A stretch of 49,412 bases of DNA, from NCBI RefSeq assembly GCF_014705605.1, contig NZ_JACXIZ010000053.1, positions 1-49,412 of the forward strand. The letters run 5' to 3'. The DNA is from Paenibacillus sabuli. GTDB lineage: Bacteria > Bacillota > Bacilli > Paenibacillales > Paenibacillaceae. Of the stretch, positions 16,575 through 24,644 are shown one piece after another. The position numbers were made by a program, and so were the translations under genes. How positions within the stretch are numbered: position 1 is the stretch's first letter; each line of letters opens with the position of its first letter. Below the pieces are notes generated by a model that was given only the letters and a program-made list of their open reading frames with translations, searched no databases and was not told where the DNA came from.

Positions 16575-19500
16575 CTACTGCCCGCCGCCCCCGTACTGCG
16601 CCAGCAGCTCCTCGAGCGTCCGCTGCAGTCGCTCGGCCGCCTCCTTGAAGCTGTCCTTGACGAAGAGCGCCTCGGCCGCGTAGAGCTGCGCAACGTTGCG
16701 CAGCGCGGCAAGCCGCTGCGGCAGCGGCAGACCGTCGACATCCGCCGCCGCCTCGACGTACGGCTCGAAGTCCTGATGGACGACCTGGATATAGGCCGCC
16801 GCGTCGCTATCGTCCACGACCGTCATGTACAGGGCCAGCGCATCCTGCGCCCGTATCTGCAGCTCCGAGCCGCTGGCGACGACGACGGTACACAGGAAGA
16901 CCGCAAGGGAACGCTGCAGTTCGTCCGCCGCCTCGTCGAGCGCCGCCTGAGTGGCCGCTGCATCCGTGAGAACGGCCTGCGCCGTCGCCACTGCATCCGC
17001 CATGACCGCCGTCGTGCCGATCATGTACTGCCCGGGCTGAGTGCCCTCGACCGCCACATCCAGCAGCGTCGCGGCTGCCGCTATCGCCGCCTGCAGCTCC
17101 GCCTCGTCAATCGCGATCTCGCTATCCACGAAGACGTCCAGCGCCGAGCGCAGCTCCTCCTCCGCCGCATCGACATCAACCTGGGATGCCGCCGGGTCGT
17201 CATGGACCGCCTGCGCGTCGTCGATGGCCGCTTGCAGCGCAGCCTTGGTACCCGGCGGGTATTGACCCTCGCCGTCGCCCTCTACAGCGTCCGTGTGGAT
17301 CGCCTCCGCCTCGGCGATCGCCTCCGCCAGCCACGAGCGAGCCGCGCGGATCGTGATCGAGCCGCTGCGTGAATAGAGACCGAGGAATCCCGGCGTGCGT
17401 ACTTGCCCCTCGCCGATGTCCACGGCGTCGACGACGGACTGGCCGTCAACGCGAAGCACGATCCGGACGCCGTCCTCCACATTCATCGTACCGAGCTCCA
17501 CCTCGTGGGGCTCGCCATACGTCAGCACATCGTTCGGAATCGGCGGTCCGAAGACCGGCGTATAGCCGTTGAGCGTACCGTACAACACCGTGCGCGTGCC
17601 ACCGTTGAAGCGGTGCAGCTCGATGCCCTCCGGTGTGAACAGCAGCATATACAGCGCGTTGGCTCCGCTGGAATAGCTCTGGTCGCTCGCGCCTCGCAGC
17701 GTCAGCGCGCGCCAGCCGGATGTACCGTCGAGCTGCATATTGAAGCGAATCATCTCATCGCCGTAGGTGCGGCCCTGGAAGATCGCGCTGCCTCCCGGAG
17801 TGGCGATCGTGATGCTGCCCGTGCCGGGCACTAGCGTCGCGTTGTCACTCAGATACCAGTATTCGGTATCGTGAATCAAGTCCTCGGCGAGCTCTTCGGC
17901 GACGGTGATCGTCACGCTGCCTGAGAGCGACTGACCACCCGAGACGCCGGTCGCGGTGATCGTCGCCTCGCCCAACGCTACAGCCGTCGCTTCGCCCTCG
18001 TCCACTGAGACGATCTGCGGAGCGGAGCTCTCATAGATCACACCGCTCAGCGGGTAACGATGGCCGTACTGCGAGATCGCCTCTGTCTTGAGCGCGGCCC
18101 GCTCACCCGCGAGCAGCTCCGACTTGGTCGCTGTGACCGTCAGACTGTCCAGACTATCGTCGACGAAGATCGCGCCCTTCACCGTGACGGGCTGGCCGTC
18201 GACGGTCGCGGAGATTGTCGCGCGGCCCGGTCCGACCGCGGTCGCCATCCCTGCGCTGTCGATCGTGGCGACGGCGGGATCGTCACTCGTCAGCACGACC
18301 TCGGCCGGATCATCAAGCGCATAGCCGCTGTGCGTCAGGATCGCCTTCACGTCCAGTTGCGCCGACTGGCCGCTCGCAAGCGACAGGTCGGCAAGGAAGA
18401 GCTGGTCGGCCGGTTCGGCACGCCGCAGATGTGCGTAGCCGGGTTCCAGCCCGGCGGCCGAGATAATTGCCAGCGCATCCGTCGGCCAGTCGGCATCCTC
18501 GTGCACATGCGTGTCGGTAATCGGCGTATCCGTGCCGTTATTGACCATGCTCGCAGTCGTCGTATACGTATTGTCTACCTGGATGTCATGGATCGTCGTC
18601 GCCCACATGAAGACGTAATTCGGCGCGCCCTCCATGACATTGTCGTAGGCATGATAGTAATTGCTGCCTTCGTCGAAGTAGAGCGAGCCCTGACTGCCAC
18701 TGTGATTGCGCAGCAGATAGTTGCCCGAGACGATATTCGGCTCCGCCGTCGACGCTCCGGTGGTGCCGAGCGTATAGATCGGACCGCCGTCGACGAGCTG
18801 CTCCATCGTGTCGTAGATCAGATTGTGCTGAATCTTCAGGTTGCGCGTATTCGACGACGGATTGCTCGCCCAGCCATAGCCGACGTGCAGACCGCTATAC
18901 GGGGTATGGCCGATCTCGTTGTGCGAGATGTCCATATCGACCGGATAGCCCGCCGAGATCGCCGCAGACGAGCGATAGTCGATGCCGATATCGTACACAT
19001 AGTTATTGAGCACGTCGTTGTTGCGATTGAGCTTGGCCGGATCGGTCGTCGTCTTCTGTTCGCTGCTCGGCTCGCCGATTGCGAGCGCGCTGCCGGACAG
19101 GTCGACGAACCGATTGCCGACGATCCGCGTGTCCTGGCTGCCGTCCAGCGTCTTCAGCGCGATCGAACCCAGGTGAGTGAACGTATTGCCGCTGAATTCG
19201 ACGCCGTGCGCATTCGCCATCGTCACCGCCGCCAGACCGAGCCAGTCGCCGCGTCCGGAGCCGGACTCGCGAATGTGACTGTTCTGCGCGTCGGACAGAC
19301 CGCTGTCCGTGCCCGGGCGCAGCCACGTATTGTACGCGAATGTCAGGCCGGAGAAGCGCAGATGGCTCACCGGCTCGCTCGGGCTCGCGCCCTCAATCGT
19401 CATCAACTGCTCCAGCTCCGGCGCGATCACCTCGGCCGTCGACATGTCCTCCCCGGCGCGAGGCATGTAATAGATTGCGCCGGCAGCACGGTCCAGGTAC

Positions 19501-21821
19501 CATTCGCCCGGCTCGTCGAGCAGCTCGTACGCATTCTCGTAGAACCACGGGACCGTGATGCTGGTGCCGCCCTTATTGGAGGCGAAGTGCCAGCACGGCT
19601 GCTGCATCGTGACCGTCGCCGTTCCCCCGGAGGCAACGATGTCGCTCACCGGGCAGCGCGGATTGGTCCACTTCTCGCTGTACACCATCTCCAGATCGCC
19701 GAGATTGCCCCAGTCCGCGAGGAAGGTGTCGCTCGTCGTGTAGCCGTCTGTCGTCTTGACGGCGTCCGTCAACCCTTGCTCGCTGCGCGCCCGCACGGCA
19801 CGCACGCCGTCCACGTACAGTTGGCGCGTGTCGAGATCGCCGCCGGTCTCGGCCTTATAGATCTGCTTGGCCGCATCGTGCAGCGTCCATCCGGTGACCG
19901 GGCGGCCGCCGCTGATGATCGGCGTCTCGCCCGTCGCCGCCTGATAGATCACATCATAGCCGTTCTGCCCCGAATCCCGCTCATCGAAGGCGAGCACACT
20001 CGTCTTGAGCTCGCGGGTCGCATACAGCTGGCCGGACTGGTTGTACAATTGCTCCTCCGTTACCGTGTAATCCGGGCGATACACGCCACCCTTCAAGTGG
20101 ACGGTGATGTCGGAGTCCATCACGCCGCTTACCGCCCGCACCTTGTCCCGCGCCTTCACAAGAGTACGGAACGGCTGCTCGGCCGTACCGGGATTGCCAT
20201 CGTCCCCATTCGCCGGATCGATGTAGTAATCCGCCCTCGCCTCCTCCTCGATTGGCTGACTCGGCGCGCTCGCATAGGCCGCCCCTTGCGCGTAGGCGTC
20301 CGCAGGCGTCACCTCGAACTTCACGTATCGCCCTTCCAGCTCTGGCGTCAGCGCAAGGGTCAGCCCGGTCGCCCCGGCGATCGGGCTATAGGCGCCGTCC
20401 GCCGCGCCCGCCGCCAGCCAGCGGTAAGTCGTACCCGTCTCCGCGTCGCCTTCCGCGTCGGCGTACGCGTAGGAGCCCGTCAACTGCTGACCGACGAGCT
20501 GCGCGCCCTCGAGCCGCACGTCTGCGGCAGTCGGCGCCGCATTGGTCGTGACGAGTACCGCCTCGCTATATACCGCAGCGCCCACTGTCGGCTCTGTGGC
20601 AGTGGCGGGTACGACGGCGAAGCTCACGTACTGGCCCAGCTGCTCGGGCGCAATCGTGTAGGACAATCCGTCCGCGCCCGGAATCGGCGTGAATGCGCCG
20701 CTGTCTGTCGCCCCCGCGTACCAGCCGTAGACACTGCCGGACTCGGCGTCGCCGTTGGCGTCGGTATAATCATAGTCCGCTGTCAGCGTGCGGCCCGGCT
20801 TGGCCAGCCCCTCCAGCACGAGATTCGCTGCCATCGGCGGCTGCGGCTCGGTGTCGGGCACGCCCGCCTCCAGCGTCACCGCATAGTCCGCTGTCGCCTC
20901 CGGGTTGTCAGCCGCGACTGCCCGTACAGTGATCGTACCGGGCGCAGCCTGGTCCGTCACCTTCAGCAGCCCTGTCACCGGATCGACGCTCACTCCCGTC
21001 GCGGCGCCCGCCAGCGACCAGGCGATAGCCGGCTCGTCCAGTCCCGCCGTCGTCCCGATCTGATTGCGCACATCGGCGTCATACGCATACGACATGCGCC
21101 CGACGACGGGAATCTCGGCCGTGGCCGGTCCGCTGACCGTCAGCGTCGCCGGACGCGCCGGCTCGGCTATGACATCGTCTACGTAGAAGTCGGTGTAATG
21201 ACCGTTTTCATCTTTGATAGCGCTATCATTTTGCTGGTGCTGAACGAACACCGTCGCATCATCGTACACGTACCCGGCGGTCGGATCATTACCCGATACG
21301 GGGAACGTCTTCAATCCCTCGAGATGCGTCCATTCCGTGCCTACCGTGCCGATCGCCATGATCGGGTAGTTGGCATTGTTCCACTTGACGCCGCTCTGCG
21401 TCACGAACATGCCGACTGTCCCCGTGCCCGCCGTACGCTTGACCCATGCGGAGAAGTAATAGGTCTTCCCCGGCTCAAAGGCGATATGGCTCTGCCGGAT
21501 ATTGCCGGCGTACGATGTCGTCCGATCCACTCGGGCCGAAGCCTCGCCGCTATGCGCCTCGGTCGTCTCATGCACGATCGTCGCCCCGCTGCCGCTCCAT
21601 CCCGTCAAGTCCGTCTCGAAGCCGGTATTCGCCAACAGCCCCGCCGACGCCTCCCCGTTCTCCCCCGCTGCGGCGGCCGTACCTGCACCCAGCCCCGACG
21701 GACCGAAGGTGACGCCCGCGAGCAGATTGAGCAGCAGCGCCGCCGCGAGCGCCGCCGCGATTCTTTTGCGTACTCTACGTGTACGTCCTTTGCGTGTACG
21801 TGCGCTTTCTTGTCCGATCAT
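16575..21821 (-). CDS. Giant secreted multidomain right-handed beta-helix protein
   Basis: A 1748-residue exported protein. An arginine-rich signal peptide (about 1-52) is followed by a CBM4/9-like carbohydrate-binding domain (about 60-225; GFETDLTGWSGSGA, HIAFEPGKTYYFSAWVKR), an Ig-like domain (about 228-320), two tandem ~97-residue repeats (each with DANGD/DAEGDAE then YxW), a right-handed beta-helix catalytic-type domain (about 535-1130; YYIDPANGDDGNPG), two Big2-like domains, a laminin-G-like domain, two FIVAR-type helical repeats and a helical tail. No LPxTG or S-layer anchor is visible. The start at ATG 21821 is favoured over TTG 21824 by the distance to GAGGAGG. Its beta-helix core is paralogous to the 22196-24526 product. 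Role is probably binding and cleaving an extracellular polysaccharide; the bond is unknown. Confidence 0.8.
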   Translation of the reverse strand: MIGQESARTRKGRTRRVRKRIAAALAAALLLNLLAGVTFGPSGLGAGTAAAAGENGEASAGLLANTGFETDLTGWSGSGATIVHETTEAHSGEASARVDRTTSYAGNIRQSHIAFEPGKTYYFSAWVKRTAGTGTVGMFVTQSGVKWNNANYPIMAIGTVGTEWTHLEGLKTFPVSGNDPTAGYVYDDATVFVQHQQNDSAIKDENGHYTDFYVDDVIAEPARPATLTVSGPATAEIPVVGRMSYAYDADVRNQIGTTAGLDEPAIAWSLAGAATGVSVDPVTGLLKVTDQAAPGTITVRAVAADNPEATADYAVTLEAGVPDTEPQPPMAANLVLEGLAKPGRTLTADYDYTDANGDAESGSVYGWYAGATDSGAFTPIPGADGLSYTIAPEQLGQYVSFAVVPATATEPTVGAAVYSEAVLVTTNAAPTAADVRLEGAQLVGQQLTGSYAYADAEGDAETGTTYRWLAAGAADGAYSPIAGATGLTLALTPELEGRYVKFEVTPADAYAQGAAYASAPSQPIEEEARADYYIDPANGDDGNPGTAEQPFRTLVKARDKVRAVSGVMDSDITVHLKGGVYRPDYTVTEEQLYNQSGQLYATRELKTSVLAFDERDSGQNGYDVIYQAATGETPIISGGRPVTGWTLHDAAKQIYKAETGGDLDTRQLYVDGVRAVRARSEQGLTDAVKTTDGYTTSDTFLADWGNLGDLEMVYSEKWTNPRCPVSDIVASGGTATVTMQQPCWHFASNKGGTSITVPWFYENAYELLDEPGEWYLDRAAGAIYYMPRAGEDMSTAEVIAPELEQLMTIEGASPSEPVSHLRFSGLTFAYNTWLRPGTDSGLSDAQNSHIRESGSGRGDWLGLAAVTMANAHGVEFSGNTFTHLGSIALKTLDGSQDTRIVGNRFVDLSGSALAIGEPSSEQKTTTDPAKLNRNNDVLNNYVYDIGIDYRSSAAISAGYPVDMDISHNEIGHTPYSGLHVGYGWASNPSSNTRNLKIQHNLIYDTMEQLVDGGPIYTLGTTGASTAEPNIVSGNYLLRNHSGSQGSLYFDEGSNYYHAYDNVMEGAPNYVFMWATTIHDIQVDNTYTTTASMVNNGTDTPITDTHVHEDADWPTDALAIISAAGLEPGYAHLRRAEPADQLFLADLSLASGQSAQLDVKAILTHSGYALDDPAEVVLTSDDPAVATIDSAGMATAVGPGRATISATVDGQPVTVKGAIFVDDSLDSLTVTATKSELLAGERAALKTEAISQYGHRYPLSGVIYESSAPQIVSVDEGEATAVALGEATITATGVSGGQSLSGSVTITVAEELAEDLIHDTEYWYLSDNATLVPGTGSITIATPGGSAIFQGRTYGDEMIRFNMQLDGTSGWRALTLRGASDQSYSSGANALYMLLFTPEGIELHRFNGGTRTVLYGTLNGYTPVFGPPIPNDVLTYGEPHEVELGTMNVEDGVRIVLRVDGQSVVDAVDIGEGQVRTPGFLGLYSRSGSITIRAARSWLAEAIAEAEAIHTDAVEGDGEGQYPPGTKAALQAAIDDAQAVHDDPAASQVDVDAAEEELRSALDVFVDSEIAIDEAELQAAIAAAATLLDVAVEGTQPGQYMIGTTAVMADAVATAQAVLTDAAATQAALDEAADELQRSLAVFLCTVVVASGSELQIRAQDALALYMTVVDDSDAAAYIQVVHQDFEPYVEAAADVDGLPLPQRLAALRNVAQLYAAEALFVKDSFKEAAERLQRTLEELLAQYGGGGQ

Positions 21822-21894
21822 CAATCATTCCCTCCTCATTGTGTGTCGAGTCGTCGCGTGTGCCGGTCGAGTTGCGGCCAGTCCCCGCAGTTGT

Positions 21895-21950
21895 ACTGTA
21901 CACAATGCGCATCGGCGCGGGCAATGCACATAAATTTCTCATCCACAATT
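21895..21950 (-). promoter_or_regulatory. Promoter P2 of the giant beta-helix gene with conserved activator box
   Basis: The minus-strand block 21950 down to 21922 reads AATTGTGGATG-A-GAAATT-T-ATGTG-C-ATTG. It is followed by 21 bp and then TACAGT (21900-21895), exactly the geometry of P1. The -35 would be TTGCCC (21924-21919) with an 18-bp spacer. The box and the -10 are conserved while the 21 bp between are not, which argues for selection rather than recent duplication. The expected 5' leader is about 65 bases. Confidence 0.65.
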
Positions 21951-22044
21951 GAGCGTTGGCGATCCATGAGAACGCTATTAGCGCGCCCTCTGGCAGGCTC
22001 GTCCCTCGGCAGCAGTCTACACAAGCTTTTGTGCATCCTCGATT

Positions 22045-22080
22045 ATTGTGGATTGCCCGCATCCTCTCCGATCCTATAGG
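22045..22080 (+). promoter_or_regulatory. Candidate rightward promoter of the 776-residue beta-helix gene
   Basis: ATTGTGGAT (22045-22053), the first half of the P1/P2 activator box, runs straight into TTGCCC (22053-22058), then 16 bp and TATAGG (22075-22080). TTGCCCGC is also the -35 region of P2. Both hexamers match the consensus at only four of six positions, so an activator would be needed. The spacing of box to -10 differs from P1/P2, which weakens the case for the same regulator. Confidence 0.35.
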
Positions 22081-22148
22081 CTGGAGCTAGTCCGATTGAA
22101 AGGAGGCATCAGTAGCGGAACGGTATGCGTCGGAAGGCGTCCGACAAA

Positions 22149-22163
22149 ATGTAAGCGAAACCA
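22149..22163 (+). promoter_or_regulatory. Candidate CcpA cre site in the leader of the 776-residue gene
   Basis: ATGTAAGCGAAACCA fits the Bacillus cre pattern WTGNAANCGNWNNCA at every defined position. It lies downstream of the predicted promoter and 18 bp before the ribosome site, where bound CcpA would block elongation. Carbon catabolite repression of this secreted enzyme is therefore likely, by inference. Confidence 0.5.
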
Positions 22164-22195
22164 ATTCAACGTGAGACAGAAGGAGGAAGATGATC

Positions 22196-24526
22196 ATGAA
22201 GAAGATTGGAAAACTGCGGCAAGGCACACTGCTCGCGGCAGCTGCCGCCATCGTCGCCTGCTGCCCGATCGGCGCGCCGCCTGCGGAGGCAGCCATCCAG
22301 GCGACCTATTACGCCTCCCCGGCCGGGAGCGGCTCGACCTGCTCCGCGGCATCCCCTTGTTCGCTCGTTGGCGCGCGCGACAAGGTGCGCACCGCCAACG
22401 ATGCCATGACCGGGGACATCGTCGTCTACCTGCGCGGCGGCACGTATGATCTGTCCGCCACACTGACGCTCGGCAGCGCAGACTCAGGTACGGGCGGCTA
22501 TGCCGTGAAGTGGACGGCCTACCCCGGCGAGACGCCGGTCCTCTCCGGCGGACGTTCGCTGGGTGGCTCCTGGACGCTGCACGACGCAGCGCAGCAGATC
22601 TACAAGCGGTCCGGCGTAAGCGGCGAATTTCGCCAGCTCGTCGTGAACGGCGAGCCCGCCGTACGAGCCCGCACGCCCAATCTGACGGATGCGGACACGA
22701 TGGGCGACTACTACACTACGATCAGCGCCGACACGACGGCGAAGACGTACAAGATTCACAAGGCCGAGATCTCTACTTGGTCCGATCCGAGTCGCGTCGA
22801 AATGGTCGTACAGCCGCACTGGTACCACAATCGGCTGCGTCTGGACGCCTTCACCACTGACGCCGACTATGCGTACGTCAGCTTCCAGAGCGCCGAGAGC
22901 GGCAGCGCATTTGCCAAGTCGGCCTCCTTCTACACCGGCAATGCCTATCACTTCGAGAATGCATACGAAATGCTGGACGCCGCGGGTGAATGGTACCTGG
23001 ATACGTCCGCGGATACGCTCTACTACAAACCGCGCAGCGGCGAGAATCTATCCACCGCCACGGTCGTCGCGCCGACGCTGGACGTGCTGGTACAGATGAC
23101 CGGGATGGCGACCTCCCCCGTGCACGATATTGCCTGGAGCGGCGTGACCTTCCGCCATGCCGGCTGGAGCGGACCGAGCAGCAGCGGACTCGTCGCCACC
23201 CAAGGCGCGTCGCCGATCAACGGGCTGACCGTGCCCGGCGCCGTCCAGGCCGCCTACGCCGAGCGCCTCTCTCTGGAGAGCAACACGTTCGAGCTGCTTG
23301 GCGGCACCGGACTCAAGCTCGGCTACGGCCTCAAGTCCAGTCAGATCGTCGGCAACACACTGCGGGAAATCGCGGCTAACGGGATCGAGCTCCGCTCGCC
23401 CAAAAACGCCTCGGATGGGAACCGTTCGGAGAACGTGCTGATCGGCAACAACACGATCTCCCGCGTCGGCCGGAACTACTCCAACGGCATCGGTATCCTC
23501 GCCCACTTCGTACGCGACACGCTGATCGAGCACAATGACCTGTACGACCTGCCGTATATGGGCATCCAGCTCGGGAACCAGGCAGGCTGCAACTGCAATA
23601 TCGGCATGTCGGGCAATATGATTCGCTATAATGATCTGCACGACGTCATGCAATTGCACGACGACGGCGGCGCCATCTATACACTCGGCCGTCAGCCGGG
23701 GACGTACCTGTACCGCAACTATATCCATAGCCTGGCCAAGAGCGAATACGCGATGAGCTACCCGCTGGCCGGCCTATACATGGACAATTACAGTGAATTC
23801 GTCACCGCTCAGGACAATGTGCTGAGTGCGATCGACACCGCGTCAGGCGCGTCGCTCACCTATGAGCAGACCGGCATCGGCGCGCAGAACAACCAATGGA
23901 TCAACAACGCTGCGCAGACGCAGAGCATCAAGGACAATGCCGGTGTGCAGCCGGGCTATACGCAGCCGGTCATTATCCGGCTGGCCGATGACTTCGACGA
24001 CGGGGCGACGGAGGATCCGCCTCCCGGCTGGACGATCGGCGGCGGCAGCGGGAGTGCGACGATCGCGGATGTACCCGGCTCAGGTGACAAGAGCGTCTAT
24101 GTCGCCAAGTCTGACGCCGCTGGCAGCACCCTCGTCTCGCGCACGCACCCCGCCACGAGCGGAATCGTCACGGTAGAGGCACGCGTGCGCGCAGAGCAGA
24201 CCGGCGGATGGAAGATGGCGCCGTACATTACCGATTCATCCGGCACGACGGCTGTCAGCGTCATCCTCGAGAACGGCTATATCAAGACGTACGACGGACC
24301 CACGCTCGTGAACGCCCAAGCCTTCTCTGCCGGTACCTGGTACAAGCTGCGCGTCGTGCTCGACACGAATACCGACCAGTTCGACCTCTATGTAGACGGA
24401 GTCCGCCGCATCACGGACGCCGACTTCCGCAGCGCCGTCTCCAACATTGCCGGCCTGCGGCTAGGAATCGGCGCCGGCCATACCGGCGGCTTCCACTTCG
24501 ATGATATCAAAGTCGTGGCGCCCTGA
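22196..24526 (+). CDS. Secreted right-handed beta-helix protein with C-terminal LamG-like domain
   Basis: A 776-residue exported protein. The signal peptide ends about residue 33 (PPAEAA). The beta-helix (about 36-590) begins YYASPAGSGSTCSAASPCS and carries many Asn-turn rungs (VIVGNTLREI-type, LIGNNTISRVG, IEHNDLYDLPYMGI, MIRYNDLHDVMQLHDDGG). The last ~180 residues form a jelly-roll like those of LamG/DUF1080 glycan-binding domains (WYKLRVVLDTNTDQFDLYVDG). Stretches such as GGSWTLHDAAQQIYK and NAYEMLDAAGEWYLD match the 1748-residue neighbour closely, so the two are paralogues. I start at 22196 because AGGAGGA is 8 bp upstream; the ATG at 22190 is only 2 bp from it. It is the only long plus-strand gene outside the IS region. 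Confidence 0.82.
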   Translation: MKKIGKLRQGTLLAAAAAIVACCPIGAPPAEAAIQATYYASPAGSGSTCSAASPCSLVGARDKVRTANDAMTGDIVVYLRGGTYDLSATLTLGSADSGTGGYAVKWTAYPGETPVLSGGRSLGGSWTLHDAAQQIYKRSGVSGEFRQLVVNGEPAVRARTPNLTDADTMGDYYTTISADTTAKTYKIHKAEISTWSDPSRVEMVVQPHWYHNRLRLDAFTTDADYAYVSFQSAESGSAFAKSASFYTGNAYHFENAYEMLDAAGEWYLDTSADTLYYKPRSGENLSTATVVAPTLDVLVQMTGMATSPVHDIAWSGVTFRHAGWSGPSSSGLVATQGASPINGLTVPGAVQAAYAERLSLESNTFELLGGTGLKLGYGLKSSQIVGNTLREIAANGIELRSPKNASDGNRSENVLIGNNTISRVGRNYSNGIGILAHFVRDTLIEHNDLYDLPYMGIQLGNQAGCNCNIGMSGNMIRYNDLHDVMQLHDDGGAIYTLGRQPGTYLYRNYIHSLAKSEYAMSYPLAGLYMDNYSEFVTAQDNVLSAIDTASGASLTYEQTGIGAQNNQWINNAAQTQSIKDNAGVQPGYTQPVIIRLADDFDDGATEDPPPGWTIGGGSGSATIADVPGSGDKSVYVAKSDAAGSTLVSRTHPATSGIVTVEARVRAEQTGGWKMAPYITDSSGTTAVSVILENGYIKTYDGPTLVNAQAFSAGTWYKLRVVLDTNTDQFDLYVDGVRRITDADFRSAVSNIAGLRLGIGAGHTGGFHFDDIKVVAP

Positions 24527-24590
24527 TCGAGATAACGCGCTCGGAGGACCGGATGTACCCCGACATGCAGTCGGATCAAGCATTTGAGAC

Positions 24591-24627
24591 GAAGAGAGCC
24601 GATCGCTGCGAGCGATCGGCTCTCTTC
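24591..24627. terminator. Bidirectional terminator between convergent genes
   Basis: A perfect 17-bp stem (24591-24607 with 24611-24627) around the loop GCG. It lies 64 bp after the plus-strand stop at 24526 and 17 bp before the minus-strand stop at 24645, so it can serve both convergent genes. There is no long T-run on either side. Confidence 0.75.
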
Positions 24628-24644
24628 GCGCTCGGCAACCCGGG

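Larger units (their letters stand above)
21822..22195. other. Divergent intergenic region between the two beta-helix genes
   Basis: No gene is seen in these 374 bp. The region carries promoter P2 (leftward), a candidate rightward promoter at 22045-22080 and a cre site at 22149-22163. A short palindrome, CACAA-GCTT-TTGTG at 22020-22033, lies in its middle and could be a further operator. Confidence 0.6.
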
